64,000 nucleotides of DNA from Paenirhizobium daejeonense (GCF_014280875.1 NZ_JACLAL010000014.1:1-64000), one strand, 5' to 3'; shown: positions 25,267 to 33,699, counted from the stretch's first letter. Notes: generated from the sequence alone by a model not told the origin. Program-made: numbers and translations.

Positions 25267-25296
25267 ACCCGTCTCTCCGAGGCGGGTTTTATTTTG
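25267..25296 (+). terminator. Intrinsic terminator, possibly of a short antisense RNA
   Basis: ACCCGTC pairs with GGCGGGT (one wobble) around a 7-base loop and is followed by TTTTATTTT. No plus-strand gene ends before it. A TATAAG hexamer at 25231-25236 could start a transcript of about 50-55 bases ending here. That transcript would be antisense to the leader of the minus-strand gene starting at 25119. The -35 region is poor. Confidence 0.55.
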
Positions 25297-25335
25297 TCTA
25301 CGGCATGGCACCTCCACCACTCGGTTTCTGACGAA

Positions 25336-25367
25336 GCGAGTCACAACAGTAATTATATTTTACTCGC
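25336..25367. promoter_or_regulatory. Transfer-region operator-like site 3 (weaker)
   Basis: TAATTATATTTTACTCGC (25350-25367) resembles the core of sites 1 and 4, though it lacks the exact TATAGTTTAT 10-mer. GCGAGT (25336-25341) and ACTCGC (25362-25367) form flanking inverted arms. It lies about 200 bases upstream of the HTH gene at 25571. Confidence 0.35.
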
Positions 25368-25570
25368 AGACCAACCAAAAAGCCGTGTCGCCGCGAAAAC
25401 GCCTCTTTTGACTCGTGTAAGGGTTGCGCGACAAAAAGGGTCTGGCGGAATCCTATCCGCCCGCTCCGCCATCAGCTTATCGAACGATCCTCCGCCATAC
25501 GCCGCGAACAGGACCAGCGTCGTCGGCACCTTCGACGCCGTGCGACGGGACAAGGAAAGGATGACCGCAA

Positions 25571-25828
25571 ATGGCCATTGAGAGTGCCGCTGACCTTGTG
25601 CAATTCCTCGCGGAGGAGCTTCGACAGCGAGGGACGAAGCTCCATGAATTTTCGGAGATGACGGGTATTTCGGAAGAGCGGCTGGAATACCTTCAGGCCG
25701 GCGCCTGGCACCGCCTGACGGTCAAGGAGATCGGCGCCATCGCCGAGTGCCTGCATGTCGATTTCACGGCGATCTGGTCACTTGTCCAGAAGCACGGAAA
25801 CAGGATGGGCGAACGTCCCCGACCATAA
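25571..25828 (+). CDS. Small HTH protein at the head of the transfer locus
   Basis: This 85-residue protein has a Cro/C1-type helix-turn-helix: RGTKLHEFSEMTGISEERLEYLQAGAWHRLTVKEIGAIAECLHVDFTAIWSLV, residues about 20-72. It has no further domain. It is convergent with the nuclease-like gene at 25778 and overlaps its end by about 50 bases. With the XRE protein at 6029 it is one of two candidates for the factor that binds the recurring TATAGTTTAT sites. Confidence 0.65.
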   Translation: MAIESAADLVQFLAEELRQRGTKLHEFSEMTGISEERLEYLQAGAWHRLTVKEIGAIAECLHVDFTAIWSLVQKHGNRMGERPRP

Positions 25829-26284
25829 GCCACTGACCTTATCCCTCGCGGATGATTCGGCGACCGCATAGGCGGCGGACACCGGAGCACCGGACGGGAA
25901 CACAGCGGCGAAGGCCGCGCCGGAAGAGATGAGCGCGGTCCCGACATCGACGGTGGCATTGTCGAGCTGGGCGGCGCAGACGACGAAGGTCGCATCGTCC
26001 TTGGCCCGTCCAACGGGCTGGCACCCGATCGAACCCGTCGAGAACAGCGCCGCAAGAGAGGCAATCGACTGCATGCCGCAATCGCTTTCCGCGCCGTCAG
26101 GAGCACGATAGATCGTCCCTCGAATGCACGCCTGCACGCCGAACAGCCTGAATTTCCGGCCTTCGTACTGCCAGCTATCGCCCGTTTCAAAACTCACGGC
26201 CGCAGGAAACGAGATGGTCTCCTCCTGCGCGCGCGCGGTCGTCGCCAGCAGCAGGGCCAGGGCGACGGAGAGCTCAATCCGCAT
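25778..26284 (-). CDS. Secreted protein with degenerate thermonuclease-like fold
   Basis: The 168-residue protein has a signal peptide MRIELSVALALLLATTARAQ. The mature part follows a staphylococcal-nuclease-like pattern: GRKFRLFGVQACIRG, SIASLAALF, IGCQPVGRAKDDATFVVCAAQLDNATVDVGTALISSGAAFAA. The positions that should hold the catalytic Asp and Glu after the RLFGV strand are not acidic, so nuclease activity is doubtful. Paired cysteines suggest disulfides. The start at 26284 is chosen for the signal peptide and overlaps the upstream gene by 11 bases. It is the second gene of a minus-strand pair divergent from virB1. Confidence 0.6.
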   Translation of the reverse strand: MRIELSVALALLLATTARAQEETISFPAAVSFETGDSWQYEGRKFRLFGVQACIRGTIYRAPDGAESDCGMQSIASLAALFSTGSIGCQPVGRAKDDATFVVCAAQLDNATVDVGTALISSGAAFAAVFPSGAPVSAAYAVAESSARDKVSGLWSGTFAHPVSVLLDK

Positions 26285-26906
26285 CCTGGAACCCCATCGA
26301 GCGTGAAAGCGATTGCGATGCCTCGAGGTCCGGCCGGCGGGATCGGCCGTCGTCTGTCCGTCCGATTGCCGCGAGGCCGAGAAACACCATGCTGTCGTCA
26401 TCGTTGACGGTCTTGAACGGCTCACCCTTGCCGCCGACGAGGACGAAACAGGACGCCGGAGTGGTCTCGCCAGCGGCCGGCGTCAGCAACAGGGTCTTGC
26501 AGAGGATGACGCTGGCGCGCCTGTTATAGACCGCCCCGGCATAGTCGCGCGCCGCGTCGGCGCAGCTCCAGGACTGCACCCGGTTATAGACGACCTTCTC
26601 CGTCGGGCACGCGTTCAGGCCGCGCAGTGTGAACCGCCGGCCGGCGATCATCCGCTCGACCGGGCCGCCGATTTCGACCTCCCCATCGAGCTTTTCCACA
26701 GACCGCGCTGCAAGCCTGCCTTCGGCGTCGAAGCGCTCCAGCACGAACGTCTTCGCCCCCTCATTGCGGAACTGTCGAAGGTAGTTTGGCGATGGCTCCC
26801 GATAGGGATCTTCACCCTTCGCAACGGCGAATCCCGCGCCTCCGACAAGGAGCCAAGCGGCGATCCTGAGAACCTTGAGTTGCTTGTGCATTGCAGGAAA
26901 AGCCAT
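26274..26906 (-). CDS. Secreted thermonuclease-like paralogue
   Basis: This 210-residue protein has an N-terminal hydrophobic segment (LKVLRIAAWLLVGGAGFAVAKG) and a C-terminal half resembling the adjacent gene product: GRRFTLRGLNACPTEKVVYNRVQSWSCADAARDY, then ASVILCKTLLL and ASCFVLVGG. Catalytic acidic positions again appear replaced. An alternative start at 26891 gives a tidier signal peptide. It is first in the minus-strand pair and its promoter faces virB1 across the operator at 26933-26954. Co-regulation with the secretion system is therefore likely. A structural periplasmic role is a guess. Confidence 0.55.
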   Translation of the reverse strand: MAFPAMHKQLKVLRIAAWLLVGGAGFAVAKGEDPYREPSPNYLRQFRNEGAKTFVLERFDAEGRLAARSVEKLDGEVEIGGPVERMIAGRRFTLRGLNACPTEKVVYNRVQSWSCADAARDYAGAVYNRRASVILCKTLLLTPAAGETTPASCFVLVGGKGEPFKTVNDDDSMVFLGLAAIGRTDDGRSRRPDLEASQSLSRSMGFQDAD

Positions 26907-26932
26907 TTCTGAATTGACAGAGGAATCCTTGG

Positions 26933-26954
26933 CGAATTAATTATAGTTTATTCG
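26933..26954. promoter_or_regulatory. Transfer-region operator, site 4
   Basis: CGAATTAATTA followed by TAGTTTATTCG is a near-perfect palindrome (extending one base each way to GCGAA/TTCGC) with two mismatched pairs. It contains TATAGTTTAT at 26942-26951. It lies between the divergent nuclease-like gene (start 26906) and virB1 (start 26981), and could include the -10 element of virB1. Confidence 0.7.
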
Positions 26955-26980
26955 CAAACGCGGCAACCCGGACATTCGAA

Positions 26981-27541
26981 TTGAAAACCATCCTGCTTTT
27001 CCTCCTCGTCACGACCTCGCCGATCGCAGCGCACGCCTGCGCTCCGGTCGATACGGACCGCGTTCTGGAGATGGTGCGGACCATCGCCACCGAAGAAGAC
27101 CTCGACCCCGATCTGGCGCTCGCTGTGGTTGACGTCGAGAGCGCCGGCGGTCAGCGCCAGGTCTCGGATGCGGGTGCCGTCGGCATCATGCAGCTCATGC
27201 CGGAAACCGCCTCCGACTATGGCGTGACCGACCGTTGCGACCCGGAAGAAACTATCCGCGCCGGTGTCCGCTATCTCAAGAAGCTCTACGGGGAATTCGA
27301 CGATCCCCTGCTGATGCTCGCCGCCTACAATGCCGGCCCCGAGCGCGTTTACCAGAAGGGCGGCATTCCCGAATTCAACGAGACCGCCCAGTATATCGTC
27401 AAGGTGATGAACCGCTGGACGCTGAACGCCAAGGCGTCAGTGGCGCAGGAGAAGCGCGCCGGAAACCGCCTCCCCCGCAAAGAGACCGTTGCGCTGGCGC
27501 CTTCGCCCTGGCGCGACCAGCACGTCTGGACCGCCGAATAG
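26981..27541 (+). CDS. virB1: VirB1-like lytic transglycosylase
   Basis: This 186-residue protein has a signal peptide (MKTILLFLLVTTSPIAAHAC) and an SLT domain: DLALAVVDVESAGGQRQVSDAGAVGIMQLMPETASDYG with catalytic Glu53, then IRAGVRYLKKLYGEFDDPLLMLAAYNAGPERV. It opens gaps in peptidoglycan for assembly of the type IV secretion channel. The start codon appears to be TTG. It is the first gene of the virB operon and directly follows operator site 4. A second transglycosylase domain occurs in the protein at 30604. Confidence 0.88.
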   Translation: MKTILLFLLVTTSPIAAHACAPVDTDRVLEMVRTIATEEDLDPDLALAVVDVESAGGQRQVSDAGAVGIMQLMPETASDYGVTDRCDPEETIRAGVRYLKKLYGEFDDPLLMLAAYNAGPERVYQKGGIPEFNETAQYIVKVMNRWTLNAKASVAQEKRAGNRLPRKETVALAPSPWRDQHVWTAE

Positions 27542-27587
27542 CGCCGGCCCCGCAGATCTCATCCTCCCAAGACATGAAGGACTTCGC

Positions 27588-27911
27588 ATGAGCAATACCC
27601 CGATCACGCCGCGCCCGCGCGGCAAGGCCGTCCTGTCGCTGGCGCTGCTCGCGACCACGATCGCCCTGGTGCCCGAACTTGCCTGTGCGCAGTCGGCCGC
27701 GCCCGTCGAAGGCATCCTCGAATGGTTCGTTGGCGTCCTGCAGGGCAGTGTCGCCCGCTCGCTCGCCATCATCGCCGTCTGCTTCCTCGGCTTCCTGTTC
27801 CTGACCGGCCGCATGGCCTGGCAGGGCGCTATCTCCATCGTCATCGGCATCGCGATCATCTTCGGCGCCGCCGAACTGGTCGACGCCATGAAGGCCGCAG
27901 GGGGTGTCTGA
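27588..27911 (+). CDS. virB2: VirB2 pilin
   Basis: This 107-residue prepilin has an N-terminal signal segment (KAVLSLALLATTIALVPELACAQSAA). Two hydrophobic helices follow, separated by a short polar loop: SLAIIAVCFLGFLFLTG, RMAWQGA, and ISIVIGIAIIFGAAELVDAM. This is the VirB2/TrbC layout for the conjugative pilus subunit. It is followed after one base by virB3. Confidence 0.88.
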   Translation: MSNTPITPRPRGKAVLSLALLATTIALVPELACAQSAAPVEGILEWFVGVLQGSVARSLAIIAVCFLGFLFLTGRMAWQGAISIVIGIAIIFGAAELVDAMKAAGGV

Positions 27912-27912
27912 C

Positions 27913-28203
27913 ATGCGTGACGATGCGCCCGACGTCGAACCGCTCATCCAGCCGCTGACCCGGCCGCCGACATATTTCGGGGTCGATATCATCGTGTTCG
28001 TGGTGAACGGCATCTTCGGGATCGTCATCTTCATCGCATCGTCGAGCTTTCTCGCGCCGCTGGTCGTCCTGCCGGTCCATTTCATTGGGCTGTACCTGTG
28101 CCAGCGCGACATCCACATCGTCCGTGTGGCCCAGGTGTTCCTTTCGATGCGGCGCGCGATCCGAAACCGGCGCTTCTGGAAAGCGGGGAGCTACGCCCCA
28201 TGA
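27913..28203 (+). CDS. virB3: VirB3 inner-membrane protein
   Basis: This 96-residue protein has two adjacent membrane helices (YFGVDIIVFVVNGIFGIVIFIA and FLAPLVVLPVHFIGLYLC) followed by the conserved cytoplasmic RDIHIVRVAQVFLSMRRAIRNRRFW. That is the VirB3 pattern. VirB3 works with VirB4 in pilus biogenesis. The ATG at 27913 is preferred over the GTG at 27904 because it begins just after the virB2 stop. Its end overlaps the virB4 start by 4 bases. Confidence 0.88.
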   Translation: MRDDAPDVEPLIQPLTRPPTYFGVDIIVFVVNGIFGIVIFIASSSFLAPLVVLPVHFIGLYLCQRDIHIVRVAQVFLSMRRAIRNRRFWKAGSYAP

Positions 28204-30611
28204 ACATCGTCAATCACGACCTGAAGTTCGGACGCGAGTGCGCTCGCGATCTCGGGATCGGCACGCACGTTCCCTACCTTCGCCATGTCGACGAGGAGAC
28301 AATCGTCACCAAGTCCGGCCTGCTGCTGCAGGTGATCCGGCTTTCCGGCCTGCCCTACCAGACCATGGACCAGGCGGAGATCAACGCGCGTCTTGCCAAC
28401 CGCAACATGACGGTTCGTTCGCTCGGCTCGTCGCGTTTCGCGCTCTATGCCACCATTGTCCGGCGCAAGATCGCGCCTGCCATCGATGGCGATTTCGACA
28501 ATCCCTTCGCCGACGAGCTGAACGCCCGCTACATGGAGGGCCTCCAGCACCGGACGATGTTCGTCAACGAGCTGTACCTCACAGTGATCCGGCGCCCGAT
28601 GACCGGGCGCGCCGGCAAGGTCGACCGCATGTTCGACATCTTCCGCATGGCCGACAACGAGGTTGAGGCCAGGGGCGAGGCGCTGCGCGACCTCAAGGAC
28701 ATGGTCTCTGGCATCGTCGGCGATTTCCGCACCTACCGCCCGGAGATCCTGTCCTGCGTGACGCGCGATGGCGGTCTCTATTCCGAACCGGCCGAATTCT
28801 TCGCAAAAATCCTCGCCGCCGGCGATGAGCGCAGCATGCCCCTGCCCCGCATGTCGCTCGCCGATTATGTCGGGACCGGGCGGATCATGTTCGGCCGCAA
28901 GGCGACGGAGATCTGGTCAGCCGACGGCGCGACTTCGAAGGTCGCGGCGATGGTGTCGATCAAGGAATATCCGCCGATGACGACACCCGGCCAGCTCGAC
29001 GGCGTGCTGCGTCTTCCCTACGAGTTCATTCTCACCCATTCCTTCGCGCCGGAAGACCGCACCACGGTCACGGAGGCGATCGCCACGATCAGCCGGCAGA
29101 TTTCCAACTCCGACGACGGCGGCACGGCCGTCGAAGACGATATCGAGACGGCGCGTGATCGGCTGGCGTCGGGCGAAGTCGTGTTCGGCAAGCACCATAT
29201 GACCGTCGCGGTGCTCGAGCGCGACCTGCCGCGGCTGAACCGGGCCGTGGCCGACGTCACCGCCGAACTGGCGCGCATGGGCGTCGTCGCCGTGCGCGAA
29301 GACCTCAATCAGGAAGCCGCCTGGTGGGCGCAACTGCCGACCAATTTCGCCTATATCGCCCGGCAGGGCCTGATCTCGTCGGTAAACTTCGCCGGCCTGT
29401 TCTCCGCGCATAACTTCCCGTCCGGGCAGACGCACAAGGTCCATTGGGGAATGCCGGTCTCGCTGCTGGAGACCACCAGCCAGACGGCCTATTTCTTCAA
29501 TTTCCATGAGGCGGATGTCGGCAACTTCACAGTGATCGGTCCGACCGGCTCGGGCAAGACCGTCGCCCTCTCCTTCCTGCTCGCCCAGGGCATGCGCATC
29601 CAGCCGCGCCCACGCTGCGTCTTCATCGACAAGGACAGGGGCGGCGAGATTTTTGTCCGCGCCATGGGCGGCCGGTATGAGCGGCTATCGCCGGGAGAAC
29701 CGTCCGGCTTCGCGCCATTGCAGCTCGACGACACGCCGGCAAACCGGAGCTTCGGCAAGACGCTGGTTTCCTATCTCGTCACGCCCTCGGACCGGGTGCT
29801 CAATGCCGAGGAAATGGCTGTGATCTCCGATGCGGTCGACAGCATCTATACCGATTTCGAGCGGCCGCATCGCCGGCTCGACATGCTTGCCGAAGCGATG
29901 CGCGGGCGGATGCGGTCAGGGATCGGCGACCTGGCCGACCGGCTGAAGGAATGGACGACGGGCGACAAGGGCTGGCTGTTCAACAACCCAACGGACAAGC
30001 TCGACTTCGACGGCTCGGTCATCGGCTTCGACATGACGGAGATCCTCTCCGACAAGCGAACGCGCTCGGCCGCCCTCCTCTATATGTTTCATCGAATTGG
30101 AGAAATCCTCGACGGCCGCCCTTCGATGATCTTCCTCGATGAGGGCTGGCGCCTGCTCGATGACGAGGTGTTCTCGGGCTTCATCAAGGACTGGCTCAAA
30201 ACCATACGCAAAATGAACGGCATCGTCGGCTTCGGCACGCAATCGGCAGCCGACGTCGTGCGCTCCGATCTGCGCAATACGATCATCGAACAGACGATGA
30301 CCAACATCTTCTTCCCGAACGCATCCGCCGACGAGGAAAGCTACCGCAAGGCGTTCGGCCTGTCGGAGAAGGAATTCCGCTTCGTCAAACAGGCGGACAA
30401 GGCAAGCCGCACCTTTCTCATTAAGCATGCGCAGGATTCGATCATCGCCCGGCTTGACCTCTCGGCGATGCCCGATCTGGTGAAGGTGCTGTCCGGGCGG
30501 CCGGAGACCGTGCGCGAGTGCCAGGCGCTGCGTGAGACCTATGGCGAGGCGCCGGCGGCGTGGCTTCCCCATTTTTGCGGCTGGACCATCCCGGAGGCGA
30601 CCGATGCGTAG
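28200..30611 (+). CDS. virB4: VirB4 secretion ATPase
   Basis: This 803-residue ATPase has an N-terminal CagE/TrbE/VirB-type domain and a C-terminal AAA domain. Walker A is GPTGSGKTV near residue 447 and Walker B is SMIFLDEGWRLLDD near 643. The arginine-finger region is KMNGIVGFGTQSAADV, and NTIIEQTMTNIFFPN is a VirB4 hallmark. It energises pilus assembly and substrate transfer at the inner membrane. The ATG at 28200 overlaps the virB3 stop; the reading frame is open further upstream inside virB3. It ends 8 bases into the next gene. Confidence 0.94.
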   Translation: MNIVNHDLKFGRECARDLGIGTHVPYLRHVDEETIVTKSGLLLQVIRLSGLPYQTMDQAEINARLANRNMTVRSLGSSRFALYATIVRRKIAPAIDGDFDNPFADELNARYMEGLQHRTMFVNELYLTVIRRPMTGRAGKVDRMFDIFRMADNEVEARGEALRDLKDMVSGIVGDFRTYRPEILSCVTRDGGLYSEPAEFFAKILAAGDERSMPLPRMSLADYVGTGRIMFGRKATEIWSADGATSKVAAMVSIKEYPPMTTPGQLDGVLRLPYEFILTHSFAPEDRTTVTEAIATISRQISNSDDGGTAVEDDIETARDRLASGEVVFGKHHMTVAVLERDLPRLNRAVADVTAELARMGVVAVREDLNQEAAWWAQLPTNFAYIARQGLISSVNFAGLFSAHNFPSGQTHKVHWGMPVSLLETTSQTAYFFNFHEADVGNFTVIGPTGSGKTVALSFLLAQGMRIQPRPRCVFIDKDRGGEIFVRAMGGRYERLSPGEPSGFAPLQLDDTPANRSFGKTLVSYLVTPSDRVLNAEEMAVISDAVDSIYTDFERPHRRLDMLAEAMRGRMRSGIGDLADRLKEWTTGDKGWLFNNPTDKLDFDGSVIGFDMTEILSDKRTRSAALLYMFHRIGEILDGRPSMIFLDEGWRLLDDEVFSGFIKDWLKTIRKMNGIVGFGTQSAADVVRSDLRNTIIEQTMTNIFFPNASADEESYRKAFGLSEKEFRFVKQADKASRTFLIKHAQDSIIARLDLSAMPDLVKVLSGRPETVRECQALRETYGEAPAAWLPHFCGWTIPEATDA

Positions 30612-31767
30612 AGCGATCATTCTTCTGCTGTCCGCGACAATGGCCGGAGCGCCGGCGCCGGCGGCATGGGCAGATATTCCTGTCATCGATGACGATGTGA
30701 AGGACAAGCGCGCCGAGGACGAGGAGCACTCGAAAAAGGACACGGAAACGCAAGCTGACCAGCTCGAGGAGCAGGAGGTCACCAACTGCAACATCTCCCA
30801 GAAGGAGAAGAACCGGCGGCTTTACCGTTCGCCGGCGCAGGCGGTGAAAGAGGATGCCAAGAACGTCGAACTGATCAAGCACTATGCCGAAAAGTACAAT
30901 GTCCCGGTGGGTCTTGCGCTGTCGGTGGCGCATGCGGAGTCCGGGATTTCGACGTGCTCGGGATCGCCGACCGGCGTCAAGGGCGTGATGCAGCTGACGA
31001 AGCGGACCGGCAAGGGCATAGGCTTCGACCGCGACATCAACGAGGAGAATATCGAGGGCGGCGTCAAATACCTCGGCATGGGCGTCAACAAATGCGGCAG
31101 CACCGACTATGACTGCCTCGCCTCCTGGTACAACGGATCAACCGCGGCCGAGCAGAAGAACTGGGCGGGAAAAGTTGGACGGAACCACACCTGGTTCAAC
31201 GCCTATGCCGGCGGCTCGAATATCGAGGACATCGCCTCGCCCTCGTATAAATCCTATGTCGACTATGGCTCGGGAGCGACGCGCAGCTCGAACAGCGCCG
31301 CAGCCGGCGCGGTCGACCGGGCTGTCTCGGGCATCGACGCGAGCTCGGCGCGCGTCCAGGAGGCAGGCCGGCGTATCGATGCGCTGTCGGCCTCCGTTGG
31401 CGCCTCCGGGATCTACCAGGATGCCTGGGATGACAACACACAGGCCCGCGCCGTCAATGCCGAGCTGCTGAACAACCTGATCACCGCCCGCAACCTCTTC
31501 AACGAGCTGCTGCAGGCACGCATGCAGATGCTGCTTTCGAAAACATCCGAGACCGCCAAGACGCTGAAGTCCGACAGCAAGGTCAATCCCTATAGCTGCG
31601 ACCCGGTCATCCTGGAGGCGATGAAGGTGCCGCGCGAGGATTGGCCGCGCTGCGCCGTGGTCGCGGCCGCCGACGCCGACAGCGAAATCCTGTCGTCCGG
31701 CGGCACGGATCGCTCGGTCAATGACAATCTTTCATCCATCCAGAACGCCGCCAACGCGGCCGATTAA
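30604..31767 (+). CDS. VirB5-like protein carrying a lytic transglycosylase domain
   Basis: The 387-residue protein has a signal peptide ending near AAWA, then DIPVIDDD, which matches the mature N-terminus of the next gene product (DIPVIDNT). An SLT domain occupies about 88-200: KYNVPVGLALSVAHAESGIS with catalytic Glu112, VKGVMQLTKRTGKGIG, GGVKYLGMGVN and LASWYNGS. The C-terminal part (LLNNLITARNLFNELLQARMQMLLSKTSETAKTLKSD) parallels the VirB5-like tail. I read it as a VirB5-type scaffold with a built-in transglycosylase, so the operon has two such enzymes. It overlaps virB4 by 8 bases. Confidence 0.75.
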   Translation: MRRAIILLLSATMAGAPAPAAWADIPVIDDDVKDKRAEDEEHSKKDTETQADQLEEQEVTNCNISQKEKNRRLYRSPAQAVKEDAKNVELIKHYAEKYNVPVGLALSVAHAESGISTCSGSPTGVKGVMQLTKRTGKGIGFDRDINEENIEGGVKYLGMGVNKCGSTDYDCLASWYNGSTAAEQKNWAGKVGRNHTWFNAYAGGSNIEDIASPSYKSYVDYGSGATRSSNSAAAGAVDRAVSGIDASSARVQEAGRRIDALSASVGASGIYQDAWDDNTQARAVNAELLNNLITARNLFNELLQARMQMLLSKTSETAKTLKSDSKVNPYSCDPVILEAMKVPREDWPRCAVVAAADADSEILSSGGTDRSVNDNLSSIQNAANAAD

Positions 31768-31778
31768 GGGGGTTCACC

Positions 31779-32495
31779 ATGAACAAGCTTCTCGTCGTCA
31801 CCGCCGCCCTCGCCTTCTCGACGCCGGCCCTCGCCGACATTCCGGTGATCGACAACACCAATCTCGCCATCGCCAAGAAGAACGCCGAGAATACCGGCGA
31901 GATCATGAAGACCAACACCAACATCCTGGAAAAGACCAAGGAGATCCTCGGCGCGCTGTCCGGCAGCCGCGACGGATCGATGGGCATTTCCTCGACCGGC
32001 CTCGGTGGCAATATGTCGGTCTCGGCCGCGCCGTCCTTCTCGTCGATCATGAACGGCGGCACGCTATCCTTCGGCGGTCTCGGCTCCGACGCGCAGAATA
32101 TTGCCGCGACGCTGATCAACGGGCTGCAGCTCGTCAAGCAGGTCAAGGCGATCGTCGAGGGCGAGGACGCCGGTGCGATGAACAATGCCTTCTCGGGTGC
32201 CGTCAACACGGTGGCGCTGCTCTCGGCGCTGACCCAGCAGGCGACGAAAGGCGTGACGCAGCGCGAACAATCGCTGCAATCGGCCACCGGCCAGATCGGC
32301 TCGGCCGAGGACGTCAAGGGCTCGGTTGACGCCAACACCCGCATGCAGCTGGAGACGGCGCGGACCATCAATGAGCTGATCGGCGTCTCGAATGGCGCGG
32401 TCTCGGCGCTCAACACCGAGATGCAGATGCGGCTGACCCAGCAGTCGGAAACCGCCAAGATGCTGCAATACAAAGACATCAACCCGTTCAAGTGA
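31779..32495 (+). CDS. virB5: VirB5-like minor pilus protein
   Basis: This 238-residue protein has a signal peptide (MNKLLVVTAALAFSTPALA). The mature chain is mainly helical (NLAIAKKNAENTGEIMKTNTNILEKTKEIL), then glycine/serine-rich (about 65-105), then long helices ending RLTQQSETAKMLQYKDINPFK. Size, position after virB4 and helical content fit the VirB5 pilus-tip family. The sequence is diverged from the Ti-plasmid protein. It follows the chimeric protein by 11 bases and shares both termini with it, so the two probably arose by duplication. Confidence 0.72.
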   Translation: MNKLLVVTAALAFSTPALADIPVIDNTNLAIAKKNAENTGEIMKTNTNILEKTKEILGALSGSRDGSMGISSTGLGGNMSVSAAPSFSSIMNGGTLSFGGLGSDAQNIAATLINGLQLVKQVKAIVEGEDAGAMNNAFSGAVNTVALLSALTQQATKGVTQREQSLQSATGQIGSAEDVKGSVDANTRMQLETARTINELIGVSNGAVSALNTEMQMRLTQQSETAKMLQYKDINPFK

Positions 32496-32501
32496 GGCCG
32501 C

Positions 32502-32675
32502 ATGCGTTTCCTCGTTGCCACGATGCTGGCAGGCCTCGTCCTGCTTTCCGGTTGCCAGACGAAGGGGGAGAAAAAGGCCCCCTGCCCGCCGATCTCTGGA
32601 TATGCGGACGCCAATGACCTGTGCGGACCGGCTTGGCCGGTCAATGACGTGTTCGCGCCCGTGCTGAAGGAATAG
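32502..32675 (+). CDS. Small lipoprotein in the VirB7 role
   Basis: A 57-codon gene begins MRFLVATMLAGLVLLSGCQ. The LLSGC lipobox predicts signal peptidase II cleavage and lipidation of the cysteine. The mature part is about 40 residues with a proline/cysteine-containing segment (KKAPCPPISGYADANDLCGPAWP). It begins 6 bases after virB5 and ends 4 bases before virB6. VirB7 is normally a short outer-membrane lipoprotein encoded after virB6. Here the only such gene precedes virB6. An entry-exclusion or VirB7 function is possible; both are inferred. Confidence 0.7.
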   Translation: MRFLVATMLAGLVLLSGCQTKGEKKAPCPPISGYADANDLCGPAWPVNDVFAPVLKE

Positions 32676-32679
32676 GCCG

Positions 32680-33699
32680 ATGGCAGCGACCACGATCATT
32701 TCGGACATTTTTGCCAAGCTCGACGGCATCGGCGAGACGTTCATCAAGAACGCCTATGACGGCCTCGCGCTTCAGGTGAATGTCCTGTTCGGGTCGATGC
32801 TCACCCTCTATGTGATCTGGTGGGGATACATGATCCTTGCCGGCCGCGACGGCTTCTCCGTGCCGGAGGCGGCCTGGCGGCTCGGGCGCGCCTTCGCCAT
32901 CTATTATATGGCCACGAACTGGGGGGCGTTCTCCGCCACGCTCTACCAGCTGGTGCAGTCCGTTCCCAACCTGATCTCCGACACGATCATCGAGTCGATC
33001 GCGGGTTCCGGTGGTGCGCTCGATGGCGGCACAGGCGACACGACCGGCGTCGTGAAGATCCTCGACGCCGTGTTCGAGACCGCAGGCAAGATCTATGAGC
33101 AGGTGGCGACCGGCACTTTCGAATATGTCGGCGCGCTGATCGGTGCCATCGTCTTTGTCGTCGCCATGATCTTCATCGCCGTTGCCGCTGCCGCGATCCT
33201 TGCCGCCAAGCTGATGCTGTTCATCACGCTGGCCTTGGCGCCGGTGTTCATCATCCTGGCGCTCTATCGCTGGACGTTCCGCTTCACCGACGGCTGGCTG
33301 CTGCTGATGGTCAACCTGATGGTGACGCAGACCCTGATGATGGCCTTCCTCGCCTTCCTCTACCAGCTGATCGAGCTGGCCATCAACACCGCCAACAACA
33401 CGGCGACGGAAAGCAAGCTCTCCTATGTCGCGCCCTTCGTGATCGTCTGCCTGCTCGGGATCGTGGTGTTCCGGTTCATTCCGGCCTTTGCAGCCGCAAT
33501 TACCGGGGGCACAGCGCCAGGGCAAGGCGATGTCCCCTTCCAGGGAGGAAGGGAATCTTTGCGGCGTACCGGATACCAACTCTCCAACCGAGCGCAGATT
33601 CTCCGAACTGGCCTCGGGCGTCGCCGAACATCCGGCGACGTTCAGGCAGCACGGGCGCGTGCGATACAGCGTGAAACCGAAAGGAACGGGCAATTTTAG
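32680..33699 (+). CDS. virB6: VirB6 polytopic membrane protein
   Basis: This 339-residue protein has about five to six membrane helices: MLTLYVIWWGYMILAG, IGAIVFVVAMIFIAVAAAAILAAK, LMLFITLALAPVFIILALY, WLLLMVNLMVTQTLMMAFLAFLYQLIELA and FVIVCLLGIVVFRFIPAF. The conserved ALAPVFI motif with following W is typical of VirB6/TrbL. The C-terminal 50 residues are basic and cytoplasmic. It guides the DNA substrate through the inner membrane. It is followed by a 54-base gap holding operator site 5. Confidence 0.88.
   Translation: MAATTIISDIFAKLDGIGETFIKNAYDGLALQVNVLFGSMLTLYVIWWGYMILAGRDGFSVPEAAWRLGRAFAIYYMATNWGAFSATLYQLVQSVPNLISDTIIESIAGSGGALDGGTGDTTGVVKILDAVFETAGKIYEQVATGTFEYVGALIGAIVFVVAMIFIAVAAAAILAAKLMLFITLALAPVFIILALYRWTFRFTDGWLLLMVNLMVTQTLMMAFLAFLYQLIELAINTANNTATESKLSYVAPFVIVCLLGIVVFRFIPAFAAAITGGTAPGQGDVPFQGGRESLRRTGYQLSNRAQILRTGLGRRRTSGDVQAARARAIQRETERNGQF

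Noticed and set aside
32641..33693. 350-codon minus-strand frame opposite virB6
   Set aside because: Glutamate/glycine/histidine-rich shadow of a membrane protein gene; the plus-strand frame has clear VirB6 helices.
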